A stretch of 5,620 nt of DNA from Actinomycetota bacterium (GCA_013811645.1 JACCUU010000134.1:1-5620); one strand, 5' to 3'; shown: positions 1 to 5,620, counted from the stretch's first letter. Notes: generated by a model not told the origin, from the letters alone. Made by a program: numbers and translations.

Positions 1-148
1 CGACCACCGCCTCCGCAACCCCTTCGATCCAGACCTTCGTGCGCCTGCCGCCTCCGCGATCGTCGCCGACGATCGGCTCGAGGGCGTAGATCTTGTCAGC
101 GCGCGCGTACTTGCCGAAACCGAGAAAAACCATCCGCGCCGTCGCCAT
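1..148 (-). CDS. DUF370/RemA-like regulatory protein, N-terminal part (runs off left edge)
   Basis: Translating the minus strand from the ATG at 148 gives 49 codons without a stop. The protein begins MATARMVFLGFGKYARADKI and continues to a G-R-R-T-K-V-W segment. The GFG motif near the N-terminus, the following basic/aliphatic strand and the G-R-R-T block are the hallmarks of the DUF370 family, whose characterised member is Bacillus RemA, a DNA-binding activator of extracellular-matrix genes. Compared with RemA as I recall it, the stretch between the GFG and GRRT motifs is about 15-20 residues shorter, and Lys stands where RemA has Asn after GFG. The start is uncertain: ATG at 148 (8 nt after the hydrolase stop) or in-frame ATG at 133, which would put GFG at the family's usual distance from Met. 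Neither has a clear Shine-Dalgarno. In many bacteria this gene precedes gmk and rpoZ, so gmk may lie just beyond the left edge (inference). Family call is firm; regulatory role is by analogy only. Confidence 0.82.
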   Translation of the reverse strand, partial: MATARMVFLGFGKYARADKIYALEPIVGDDRGGGRRTKVWIEGVAEAVV

Positions 149-156
149 CGCCGCGA

Positions 157-1245
157 TTATGACGCGGCTAGCAAGCGGACGAGAACGTAGTCGAGGCGAG
201 CCAGATCGCGGACGGCGGTCGGCGAGACGGTCGGCACGACGTGCGTGAGCGACTCGAGAATGGTCAGCCGCGCGGTGGGGCATGCGTCGGCGAAGGACGT
301 CGCGTCGGCGAGCGGGATGTACTTGTCCGCGCGGGCGACGACGAGCTCGACAGGCGCGGTGATCTCGTCCGCGACGGCAAGCGGAGACAACGCCTCCACA
401 CCAGCTCGAAGCGCATCGGGCAACGCGGCGAACAGCCCATCGAAGCGGCCAGGCTCCTCATTCGAGAGCAGCGCGACGGCGGCACGTGCCGGATCCCCGA
501 GGCCCCCTCGAGGCCACGTACGCAGGCCGGAAAGTGGCTCTAGGCCGTAGTCCTCGAGCGCGAGCAGGTGCGAGCGAAGCGCTGTCCGGTCGTCGCCGGG
601 CTCGAGACAGGAGATCACCGAGCGCGCGATCACGAGCCTGAAGAAGTCACCCGGTGCGAACGGCATCACCATGTCGCCGCTACGGCGGACGTTCGTCGTG
701 ATGTAGCGAATCGCCTCGGAGACGTCGTTGAGCGGCGCGAGCGCGAGGACGAGCGACACCCGGTTCCGAAGGCTCCGGTCGGCAGCGCAAAGCAGCGCGA
801 GCGTCGCTCCTCCCGAGATCCCTACGAGAGCGGTGCGACCGCCCGAGACATCGGGCCGCGAGACCACCGCCTCGACCGCAGCGCGCGCTTGCTCTCTGGC
901 GGTCGGCGTCAGCTCTCCGAGGGGCAGGCCCTGGGGCTCCACGATGATCGCCAACCGGCCGGCTGCTGCGAGGCCACGCCCGATCGCGCGGAGCGCCGGG
1001 TGCGAACGCCCACGCCGTGTCACCCCGGGGAAAAGCACGATCGCAGGCCAAGGTCCCGATCCTCTCCCGGGTCGGTAGACGAACGCCGGCAGTCCGGCCA
1101 CAGCCGAGTCGCCCTCGAGCACGTTGCCGGCGAGGACGCGGGCGATGCCGCCGAACACAGGCCCGTCATACGCGGCAGCGAACCCAAGGGGAAGCCGAGC
1201 CTGGGCGCGCACGAGCGCGAGCCAGGTCGGAGAGCGCCTACGCAC
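157..1245 (-). CDS. alpha/beta hydrolase, dienelactone-hydrolase/esterase-like, substrate unknown
   Basis: A 362-residue protein with the layout of an alpha/beta hydrolase. An oxyanion-side strand-loop LFPG lies at residues 71-74. The nucleophile elbow G-I-S-G-G is at 142-146, giving Ser144 as nucleophile. An inserted helical lid spans roughly 170-285. A late strand ending in ARADKYIP supplies the likely acid Asp307, and LTHVVP supplies His335. The complete Ser-Asp-His set suggests an active ester, thioester or lactone hydrolase, but nothing identifies the substrate. The N-terminus is Arg-rich (MRRR) followed by moderately hydrophobic sequence; I see no convincing signal peptide or membrane helix, so it is probably cytoplasmic. 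The start is GTG at 1245-1243, overlapping the end of the upstream aminotransferase by 8 nt with no clear Shine-Dalgarno, which points to translational coupling. The downstream RemA-like gene begins 8 nt after the TAA stop. Fold assignment is strong; a specific function cannot be given. Confidence 0.85.
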   Translation of the reverse strand: MRRRSPTWLALVRAQARLPLGFAAAYDGPVFGGIARVLAGNVLEGDSAVAGLPAFVYRPGRGSGPWPAIVLFPGVTRRGRSHPALRAIGRGLAAAGRLAIIVEPQGLPLGELTPTAREQARAAVEAVVSRPDVSGGRTALVGISGGATLALLCAADRSLRNRVSLVLALAPLNDVSEAIRYITTNVRRSGDMVMPFAPGDFFRLVIARSVISCLEPGDDRTALRSHLLALEDYGLEPLSGLRTWPRGGLGDPARAAVALLSNEEPGRFDGLFAALPDALRAGVEALSPLAVADEITAPVELVVARADKYIPLADATSFADACPTARLTILESLTHVVPTVSPTAVRDLARLDYVLVRLLAAS

Positions 1246-2386
1246 CTGCCGAGCCGGACGAGGAGACGCTCTCGAGCGCCTCGCGAAGCGTCTCGGCCAC
1301 GTGCACCTGGTCGTCCTCGTCGAGCAGCGCGTGAAACGGAAGCGCGAGCGTGCGCGAGCTCAAGTCCTCAGCAACGGGGCACAGCCCCGCGCGGAATCCA
1401 TAGCGTTCCTGCATGTACGACTGAAGGTGGATGCAGGGCAGGTAGCGCGCCGTCTGCACGCCGCGAGCGTCGAGCGTTCCGATCACCGCCTCGCGGTCGG
1501 CTTCCGCTGGAAGCGCGACGACGTACACGAACCACGACCGTTCGTGCTGGTCGTCGTCAGGGCAGGGGAGCTCGAGCCCCTCGATGGCGCCGAGCAGCTC
1601 GGTGTAGCGGGCGGCAACGACCGCCCTTCGCTCGAGGATCTCGTCGAGCTTCTCGAGCTGGCCGAGGCCGATCGCCGCGCGGACGTCGTCGATCCGATAG
1701 TTGAAACCGAGCCGCGCGTGCTCGAGCCAGCCACCCGAGTCGGCGCGCCCTTGGTTGCGCAAGCTACGCAGGAGCCGCCGCTCGTCCTCGGAGTGGGTCG
1801 TGACCATGCCGCCTTCACCCGTCGTGATCTGCTTGTTCGGGTAGAAGGCGAAGACTGCGGGCGGCCCTTGCGATCCGAGCACCTCACCGCGGTAGCGCGC
1901 GCCCAGAGCCTCGCACGCGTCCTGGATGAGCGCGAGCCCGTGCCGGTCGCAGATCGCGCGTAGCTCGTCGAGCTCGCAGGGGTAGCCGTAGATGTCGACG
2001 GCGACGATGGCTCTCGTCCGCTCGGTCACCGCAGCAGCGACGGACGCCGCATCGAGGTTCAACGTGCGCGGATCGATGTCTGCGAAGACCGGTGTAGCGC
2101 CCTCGTAGATCGCGCAATTCGCGGACGCCACGAACGAGTAAGGCGAGGTGATGACCTCGTCGCCGGGGCCTACCCCCGCCGTGATGCAGAGGAGATGCAG
2201 GCCGGCTGTACCGCTCGAGACGGCGGCTGCGTACGGTGCTCCGACAGCCGCGGCGAACGTCTCCTCGAAGCGTTCGATCGTGGGGCCGAGCGACAGTCGT
2301 CCGGAACGGAGCACGTCGAGCACGAGCTCCTCTTCCCGCTCGTCGAGCCAGGGTCTCGAGAGGGAAACCTCTCTCGTGGCTCTCAC
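1238..2386 (-). CDS. DegT/DnrJ/EryC1/StrS-family PLP aminotransferase (probable nucleotide-sugar aminotransferase)
   Basis: A 382-residue fold-type I PLP enzyme of the sugar-aminotransferase group. Family marks seen in order: the opening P-W-L-D-E-R-E-E then SGRLSLGP (residues 12-35); phosphate-binding S-S-G-T-A-G (58-62); SPYSFVASAN (81-90); the PLP-pyridine Asp156 in QDACEALGA; the Schiff-base Lys185 in FAFYPNKQITTGEGGM; GFNYRIDDVRAAIGLGQL (227-244), which holds the conserved N-Y-R; and PCIHLQ (318-322). Length is normal for the family. Characterised relatives transfer an amino group from glutamate to a 4- or 3-keto nucleotide sugar for envelope glycans, O-antigen or antibiotic sugars; a few act on other keto-cyclitols. 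No sugar dehydratase or glycosyltransferase is present here, so the substrate is open. The start is GTG, sharing a GTGA overlap of 4 nt with the ilvE stop, and the gene ends 8 nt inside the hydrolase. No clear Shine-Dalgarno precedes it. Family call is firm; substrate unassigned. Confidence 0.92.
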   Translation of the reverse strand: MRATREVSLSRPWLDEREEELVLDVLRSGRLSLGPTIERFEETFAAAVGAPYAAAVSSGTAGLHLLCITAGVGPGDEVITSPYSFVASANCAIYEGATPVFADIDPRTLNLDAASVAAAVTERTRAIVAVDIYGYPCELDELRAICDRHGLALIQDACEALGARYRGEVLGSQGPPAVFAFYPNKQITTGEGGMVTTHSEDERRLLRSLRNQGRADSGGWLEHARLGFNYRIDDVRAAIGLGQLEKLDEILERRAVVAARYTELLGAIEGLELPCPDDDQHERSWFVYVVALPAEADREAVIGTLDARGVQTARYLPCIHLQSYMQERYGFRAGLCPVAEDLSSRTLALPFHALLDEDDQVHVAETLREALESVSSSGSAGA

Positions 2387-3315
2387 ACTTCGGCCGGCGC
2401 GCGCGCCTGCTCGACCACGTCGAGCCAGTCGCTCCAGCGCTGGTCTCGGCCCATGACGACGTCGAGGTACGTTTTCTGCAGCTCGAGCGTGATCGGCCCA
2501 ACGCCGATCTCGTGACCGTCGACGGAGCGGATGGGCGCGACCTCGGTCGCGGTGCCGACCATGAACGCCTCGTCGGCGAGGTAGAGGTCAGTGCGGATGA
2601 GCAGCGCCTCCTCCACGGTGTAGCCGAGGGCGCGTGCGAGATGGATGATCGTGTCGCGGGTGATCCCCGGGAGGATCGACATCGACAGCGGAGGCGTCAG
2701 GAGCCTGCCGTCCTTGACGACGAAGATGTTCTCGCCTGGCCCGTCGGCGACGTAGCCGTCGCGGGTGAGCATGATCGCCTCGTCGTAGCCGGCTCTGCGT
2801 GCCTCGGTCGTCGCAAGCATGGAGTTCAGGTAGATCCCGGTCGCCTTCGCGACGTGCGGGATCACGTTCGGGCCTACTCGCTCCCAGCTCGAGACCATTG
2901 TGGAGATTCCCGCCTGCTGGCCGTCCTCGCCGAGATAGGCGCCCCACGGGAAGCTGATGATCACGACATCCACGGGATTGCCCGTCGTCGCCACGCCCAG
3001 CTCTCCGTAGCCGTAGAACGCAATCGGACGCACGTAACAGGTCGGCAGCCCGTTCGCCGCCACGAGCTCGTGGGTCGCCTTGCGGAGATCTGACGTCGAG
3101 TACGGCAGATCCATGTACAGCACCTTGGCGGAGTGTTCGAGACGCTGCAGATGATCCTGGAGGCGGAAGATCGCCGGGCCCTTGTCGGTCTCGTAGCAGC
3201 GGATGCCCTCGAAGACACCGGATCCGTAGTGCAGCCCGTGGACGCCGACATGGACCTTCGCGTCCGCCCAGTCGACGAGCTCGCCGTTCATCCAGATCTT
3301 CTCGGTCCCTTGCAT
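2383..3315 (-). CDS. ilvE: branched-chain amino acid aminotransferase
   Basis: A 310-residue class IV (fold-type IV) PLP transaminase, close in length to E. coli IlvE. It interconverts leucine, isoleucine and valine with their 2-oxo acids using glutamate/2-oxoglutarate, the last step of branched-chain synthesis, in the cytoplasm. Visible marks: WMNGELVDWADAKVHV (8-23); HGLHYGSGVFEGIRCYET (26-43); YVRPIAF (94-100); FPWGAYLG (122-129); MVSSWERVGPN (140-150); the Schiff-base Lys157 in PHVAKATG; the PLP-contacting DGPGENIF (191-198); LPGITRD (215-221); and the phosphate-binding GTATEVAPI (254-262). This set distinguishes it from D-amino-acid aminotransferase and aminodeoxychorismate lyase of the same fold. 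The ATG start is well supported by an AGGGAGG 8 nt upstream, the only strong Shine-Dalgarno seen in the window. It begins 4 nt after the ybaK-like stop and its TGA overlaps the next gene's GTG. No leader peptide or attenuator is visible upstream. Confidence 0.96.
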   Translation of the reverse strand: MQGTEKIWMNGELVDWADAKVHVGVHGLHYGSGVFEGIRCYETDKGPAIFRLQDHLQRLEHSAKVLYMDLPYSTSDLRKATHELVAANGLPTCYVRPIAFYGYGELGVATTGNPVDVVIISFPWGAYLGEDGQQAGISTMVSSWERVGPNVIPHVAKATGIYLNSMLATTEARRAGYDEAIMLTRDGYVADGPGENIFVVKDGRLLTPPLSMSILPGITRDTIIHLARALGYTVEEALLIRTDLYLADEAFMVGTATEVAPIRSVDGHEIGVGPITLELQKTYLDVVMGRDQRWSDWLDVVEQARAPAEV

Positions 3316-3319
3316 CAGG

Positions 3320-3829
3320 TCAGCCTCCCTTTTCGCCAGGCGAATCGTAGTCCTTGACGACGTCAGTGGGACGGGCTCGAGCCAATCGGCCTAGCTCTGC
3401 GGGCGCGAGACCCACGAGATGCCTCGGAGAGCCTGCTCCCGCCCAGACGAGTGGATGCTTGAGCAACGTGCGCTCCAACAAGATCAGGTCCACCAGTGGG
3501 AGCGGGAACGGCGCGACCGCCCCGGGCGCGAACCCGGTTGCCCGCTCGACTTCCTGGGCAGATGCGATACGAGCCGAGCCGGCGCCGGCAATCCGCGCGA
3601 CCTTCTCGGGATCGCCCTGGCGGTCACCAGGTACGAGCGCCACGACAGGCCGGTCGCCGCAAATCAGCACGAGCGACTTCACGATCTGGTCGAGCGCGCA
3701 CCCCGCTGCTTCCGCGGCGTCCGCTGCCGTAGCTGCTCCTTCGGAGAACTCTTCGATGCGGACCTCGGCTCCGGCGTCGCGGAGGAACATGGAGACCCGC
3801 TCGACGGGCTCCGGCCAGGCCGCTACCAC
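3320..3829 (-). CDS. YbaK/ProX/EbsC-family aminoacyl-tRNA deacylase-like protein
   Basis: A 169-residue single-domain protein of the YbaK/prolyl-tRNA-editing family, typical in length. Marks seen: an N-terminal helix (PEPVERVSMFLRDAGAEV); the conserved lysine segment QIVKSLVL with Lys51; VVALVPGDRQ (62-71); a TGFAPGAVAPFPL block (98-110), which is the family's G-x-x-x-G-x-V-x-P-F signature; and VWAGAGSPRHLVGLAP (128-143) near the C-terminus. Characterised members hydrolyse mischarged tRNA, such as Cys-tRNA(Pro) (YbaK) or Ala-tRNA(Pro) (ProX). Which tRNA this one edits cannot be read from sequence, and some family members have no assigned substrate. The start is taken as GTG at 3829-3827; an in-frame TAG lies 12 nt upstream, so the frame cannot extend further, and the next Met (residue 14) would cut the first helix. 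No clear Shine-Dalgarno is seen. It sits 29 nt after serA and 4 nt before ilvE. Confidence 0.88.
   Translation of the reverse strand: MVAAWPEPVERVSMFLRDAGAEVRIEEFSEGAATAADAAEAAGCALDQIVKSLVLICGDRPVVALVPGDRQGDPEKVARIAGAGSARIASAQEVERATGFAPGAVAPFPLPLVDLILLERTLLKHPLVWAGAGSPRHLVGLAPAELGRLARARPTDVVKDYDSPGEKGG
3324..3330 (-). promoter_or_regulatory. strong ribosome binding site for ilvE
   Basis: The minus strand reads AGGGAGG here, followed by 8 nt and then the ATG of ilvE. It lies inside the last codons of the upstream YbaK-like gene, whose TGA occupies 3320-3322. It decides the ilvE start and suggests that ilvE can be initiated independently, unlike its overlapping GTG-start neighbours. Confidence 0.85.
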
Positions 3830-3858
3830 GGTCAGAATCTATCCGCTCGCGCTCGGAG

Positions 3859-5442
3859 CTACGTCAGCGTGATGAAGCGGGACTCGTCGAACCCGGACGC
3901 GGCAACGCGAGCGAGGAGCTCGGGCGGAGGCGCGCTGTCGATGGAGAAGGCCATGAGGGCCTTCCCACCCTCTTTCGTGCGTGAGACGGCCATGTTGGCG
4001 ATGTTCACGCCGGACTCGCCGAACATCGTGCCGACCCTCCCGATGACCCCGGGCTGGTCGTCGTAGACGAGAAACGCCATCCGTGGCGCGAGCTCGATGT
4101 CGATCGCAAATCCGAGCGCACCGGCGAGGAACAGGCGGGCATCGGGGCCGATCGTCGTTCCCGAGACCTCGACGTCCTCCCCCTCCCCCGCGACCACTAC
4201 TCGGACGAGGTTCGTGTAGTGCTGGGACGCGGCGAAGCGCTGCTCGGACACATCGATGCCCCGCTCCGCGGCGATGACCGGAGCGTTCACGTAGTTCACC
4301 GTCTGGTCGACGCGACCCTGGAAGACGCCGTTCAGGGCGGCGACCGTGAGCAAGCGCGTGTCGTACTCCGACAGCGGACCGTGCGCCGCCACGACGATCC
4401 GGCTCGGACGCCCGGCAACGAGTGCGATGGCCAGTCTTCCGAGCTTCGCGGCGAGCGGGATGAACGCGCCAAGCACCTCGAGGTCGGCCTGCTCGACGAC
4501 AGGGATGTTCACCGCCGTCCGGACGAGCTCGCCGTCGAGCGCTGCGGCAACCTGCTCGGCGATGATCAGACCGGCCCGGTCCTGGGCTTCGGTGGTCGAG
4601 CCGGCCAGGTGTGGGGTCACGACGATCTGTTCCAGCTGGAGCAACGGCCCGGAGTACGGCTCCGAGTCGAAGACGTCGAGAGCGGCGCCGGCGACCTTTC
4701 CCGAGCGCACCGCATCCGCGAGCGCGTCCTCGTCGACCAACCCGCCCCGAGCGGCGTTCACGACGCGAACGCCGTCGCGCATGCGCTCGAACGCATCCCG
4801 TCCGAGCAGCCCGCGGGTCTGTTCGTTGAGCGGGAGGTGGAGCGTGATCAGATCCGCCTCGGCGTACAGCGCCTCCGGCGTCGTCGCTGGTTCGACACCG
4901 AGCTCCCGGAAGCGGTCGAGCGCCACGTACGGGTCGTAGGCCACGACTCGCATGCCCAGGCCGAGCGCGCGCCGCGCGACCTGCCAGCCGATCCGACCGA
5001 GGCCCATGACGCCGAGGGTCTTCCCAGCGAGCTCGATGCCTGCCCAGCGCGCGCGATCCCACCTCCCGGCGATCAGCGCGGCGTGTGCCTGGGGAACGTT
5101 GCGCGCGACCGCCAGCACGAGTGCGATGGTGTGCTCGGCCGCCGAGACCACGGTGGCCTCAGGGGCGTTCGCAACCACGATCCCGCGCCGCGTTGCCGCG
5201 TCGACGTCGACGTTGTCGACCCCGACCCCGGCCCGACCGATCACCTTCAGGCGGCTTGCCCGCTCGATGAGCTCCGCGTCGAGCATCGTCCCCGAGCGCA
5301 CGACGATCGCCTCGAATTCTCCGATAATCGATCCGAGATCGGAGTCGGAGTCCTCGACGACGTCGAAGCGCTCACGGAGCAGCTCGAGCCCGGACTCGGC
5401 GATGGGCTCCCGGATCAGGACGCGGGGTTGTCGTTCAGACAC
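3859..5442 (-). CDS. serA: D-3-phosphoglycerate dehydrogenase, long form with ASB and ACT domains
   Basis: A 527-residue enzyme matching the usual length of long-form SerA. It oxidises 3-phosphoglycerate to 3-phosphohydroxypyruvate with NAD, the first committed step of serine synthesis. Order: substrate domain (about 1-95 and 285-315); Rossmann domain (about 100-285) with VMGLGRIG (145-152) and the NAD-ribose-binding Asp170 in AYDPY; catalytic Arg232 (NAARGG), Glu261 (DSEPY) and His278 (TPHLAGSTTEAQ); intervening ASB domain (about 320-450); and a C-terminal ACT domain (about 456-527) with DQPGVIGRVG and SGVNIANM, the usual site of serine feedback inhibition. The frame stays open to 5604, but residues upstream of 5442 are low-complexity Ser/Arg sequence overlapping the preceding gene. 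The GTG at 5442-5440 gives the family-typical opening SERQPRVLIREPIAESGLEL. The start overlaps the upstream aminotransferase stop by 8 nt, with no good Shine-Dalgarno. Confidence 0.96.
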   Translation of the reverse strand: MSERQPRVLIREPIAESGLELLRERFDVVEDSDSDLGSIIGEFEAIVVRSGTMLDAELIERASRLKVIGRAGVGVDNVDVDAATRRGIVVANAPEATVVSAAEHTIALVLAVARNVPQAHAALIAGRWDRARWAGIELAGKTLGVMGLGRIGWQVARRALGLGMRVVAYDPYVALDRFRELGVEPATTPEALYAEADLITLHLPLNEQTRGLLGRDAFERMRDGVRVVNAARGGLVDEDALADAVRSGKVAGAALDVFDSEPYSGPLLQLEQIVVTPHLAGSTTEAQDRAGLIIAEQVAAALDGELVRTAVNIPVVEQADLEVLGAFIPLAAKLGRLAIALVAGRPSRIVVAAHGPLSEYDTRLLTVAALNGVFQGRVDQTVNYVNAPVIAAERGIDVSEQRFAASQHYTNLVRVVVAGEGEDVEVSGTTIGPDARLFLAGALGFAIDIELAPRMAFLVYDDQPGVIGRVGTMFGESGVNIANMAVSRTKEGGKALMAFSIDSAPPPELLARVAASGFDESRFITLT

Positions 5443-5620
5443 TGACGGCTTCGCGGTACGCCTCGAGCGCACGGCTGACGGCAGCGCCGCGCTCGATATC
5501 CGCGCCACCCTCGACGAGGAGCACCTCCACCGCGGCCAGCGCGGTCGTGATGTCGAAGACGTCGAAGTAGCCGATGTGTCCGATGCGGAACATCCGAGTC
5601 CCACGCTCCCCGTGGCCGCC
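5435..5620 (-). CDS. class V aminotransferase (alanine-glyoxylate / serine-pyruvate type), C-terminal 61 residues
   Basis: The minus strand from the right edge stays open for 61 codons in a frame different from serA and ends at TGA (5437-5435). The fragment contains MFRIGHIGYFDVFDITTALA, which is the highly characteristic end of class V aminotransferases of the alanine-glyoxylate/serine-pyruvate/broad-specificity aspartate group. The Arg of the R-I-G-H-I-G motif corresponds to the residue that binds the substrate carboxylate. It is followed by VEVLLVEGGADIERG and a terminal helix ALEAYREAV, as expected. The 5' part, including the Schiff-base lysine, lies off the right edge. The stop overlaps the serA GTG by 8 nt, so the two are probably translated together. 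Because it is coupled to SerA, it may supply the transaminase step of serine synthesis in place of SerC, or interconvert serine, glyoxylate and pyruvate. The choice cannot be made from this fragment. Confidence 0.88.
   Translation of the reverse strand, partial: GGHGERGTRMFRIGHIGYFDVFDITTALAAVEVLLVEGGADIERGAAVSRALEAYREAVSV

Larger units (their letters stand above)
1..5620 (-). other. probable single polycistronic transcription unit
   Basis: Seven genes share the minus strand. Measured junctions, right to left, are: 8-nt overlap, 29-nt gap, 4-nt gap, 4-nt overlap, 8-nt overlap and 8-nt gap. The largest non-coding stretch (3830-3858, between serA and the YbaK-like gene) contains no recognisable promoter, hairpin-plus-T-run terminator or regulatory RNA. 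The whole window is therefore best read as the interior of one operon whose promoter lies to the right and whose end lies to the left. Transcript continuity is an inference from spacing. Confidence 0.7.

Noticed and set aside
568..1704. A 378-codon open frame on the plus strand, spanning the hydrolase and the DegT-like gene.
   Set aside because: It crosses two well-supported minus-strand genes. The product becomes Arg-rich repeat-like sequence without recognisable domains, which marks a compositional shadow.
3830..3858. The 29-nt gap between serA and the YbaK-like gene, examined as a possible promoter, terminator or regulatory site.
   Set aside because: No stem-loop with a T-run and no -10/-35-like pair is visible, and it is too short for a riboswitch. 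It looks like a plain intergenic spacer.
3839..5062. A 407-codon minus-strand frame overlapping serA in another phase.
   Set aside because: Its product is a Gly/Arg/Ala-rich scramble without motifs, while the serA frame through the same bases carries every catalytic and cofactor motif.
4219..5445. A 408-codon open frame on the plus strand, opposite serA.
   Set aside because: It lies almost entirely antisense to a firmly identified serA. Its product is Arg/Asp/Glu/His-rich low-complexity sequence with no family motif, as expected for the complement of high-GC codons.
77..5467. The palindrome CTCGAG occurs about 19 times on a by-eye count, far more than base composition alone would give (about two). 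This raised the idea of a dispersed recognition or uptake motif.
   Set aside because: About 14 of the 19 are in-frame CTC GAG, the preferred Leu-Glu codon pair of these genes, and the rest fall in ordinary codons (TCG AGC, CGA GCC and similar). They have no regular spacing and no conserved flanks, so codon usage is sufficient.
5443..5604. The serA frame remains open upstream to an ATG at 5604, giving a 581-residue protein with a 54-residue N-terminal extension.
   Set aside because: The extension is Ser/Arg/Ala low-complexity sequence that overlaps the clearly coding class V aminotransferase in another frame. The GTG at 5442 gives a normal SerA N-terminus and length.

Overview
This window looks like chromosomal DNA from a high-GC actinobacterium. 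The short DUF370/RemA-type protein, the serA-ybaK-ilvE grouping, the heavy use of GTG starts and the dominance of CTC, GAG and GCG/GCC codons suggest a deep-branching class such as Thermoleophilia (Gaiella/Solirubrobacter relatives). That placement is inference from recalled protein style, not a search.

All supported genes lie on the minus strand and are packed almost end to end, so the window should be read from right to left. In order of transcription: (1) the C-terminal end of a class V aminotransferase of the alanine-glyoxylate/serine-pyruvate type (5435 to beyond 5620); (2) serA, a full-length D-3-phosphoglycerate dehydrogenase with a C-terminal ACT domain (3859-5442); (3) a YbaK/ProX-type aminoacyl-tRNA deacylase (3320-3829); (4) ilvE, branched-chain amino acid aminotransferase (2383-3315); (5) a DegT/DnrJ/EryC1/StrS-family PLP aminotransferase (1238-2386); (6) an alpha/beta hydrolase of unknown substrate (157-1245); (7) the N-terminal part of a DUF370/RemA-like protein, running off the left edge (1-148).

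Junctions are overlaps of 8, 4 and 8 nt (AT-V/serA, ilvE/degT-like, degT-like/hydrolase) or gaps of 29, 4 and 8 nt (serA/ybaK, ybaK/ilvE, hydrolase/remA-like). This fits one polycistronic unit with translational coupling. No promoter, terminator, RNA gene, mobile element, CRISPR array or long repeat was recognised, and no non-coding stretch exceeds about 30 nt.

Functionally the right half is amino-acid supply: SerA opens serine synthesis, the class V enzyme beside it is a candidate partner transaminase, and IlvE closes branched-chain amino acid synthesis. The YbaK-like protein would guard tRNA charging. The left half turns to less defined functions: a probable nucleotide-sugar aminotransferase, a hydrolase and a RemA-type DNA-binding protein. 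I see no wholly new system. The points worth a second look are the class V/SerA pairing, the sugar-type aminotransferase fused by overlap to ilvE, and the shortened RemA variant.
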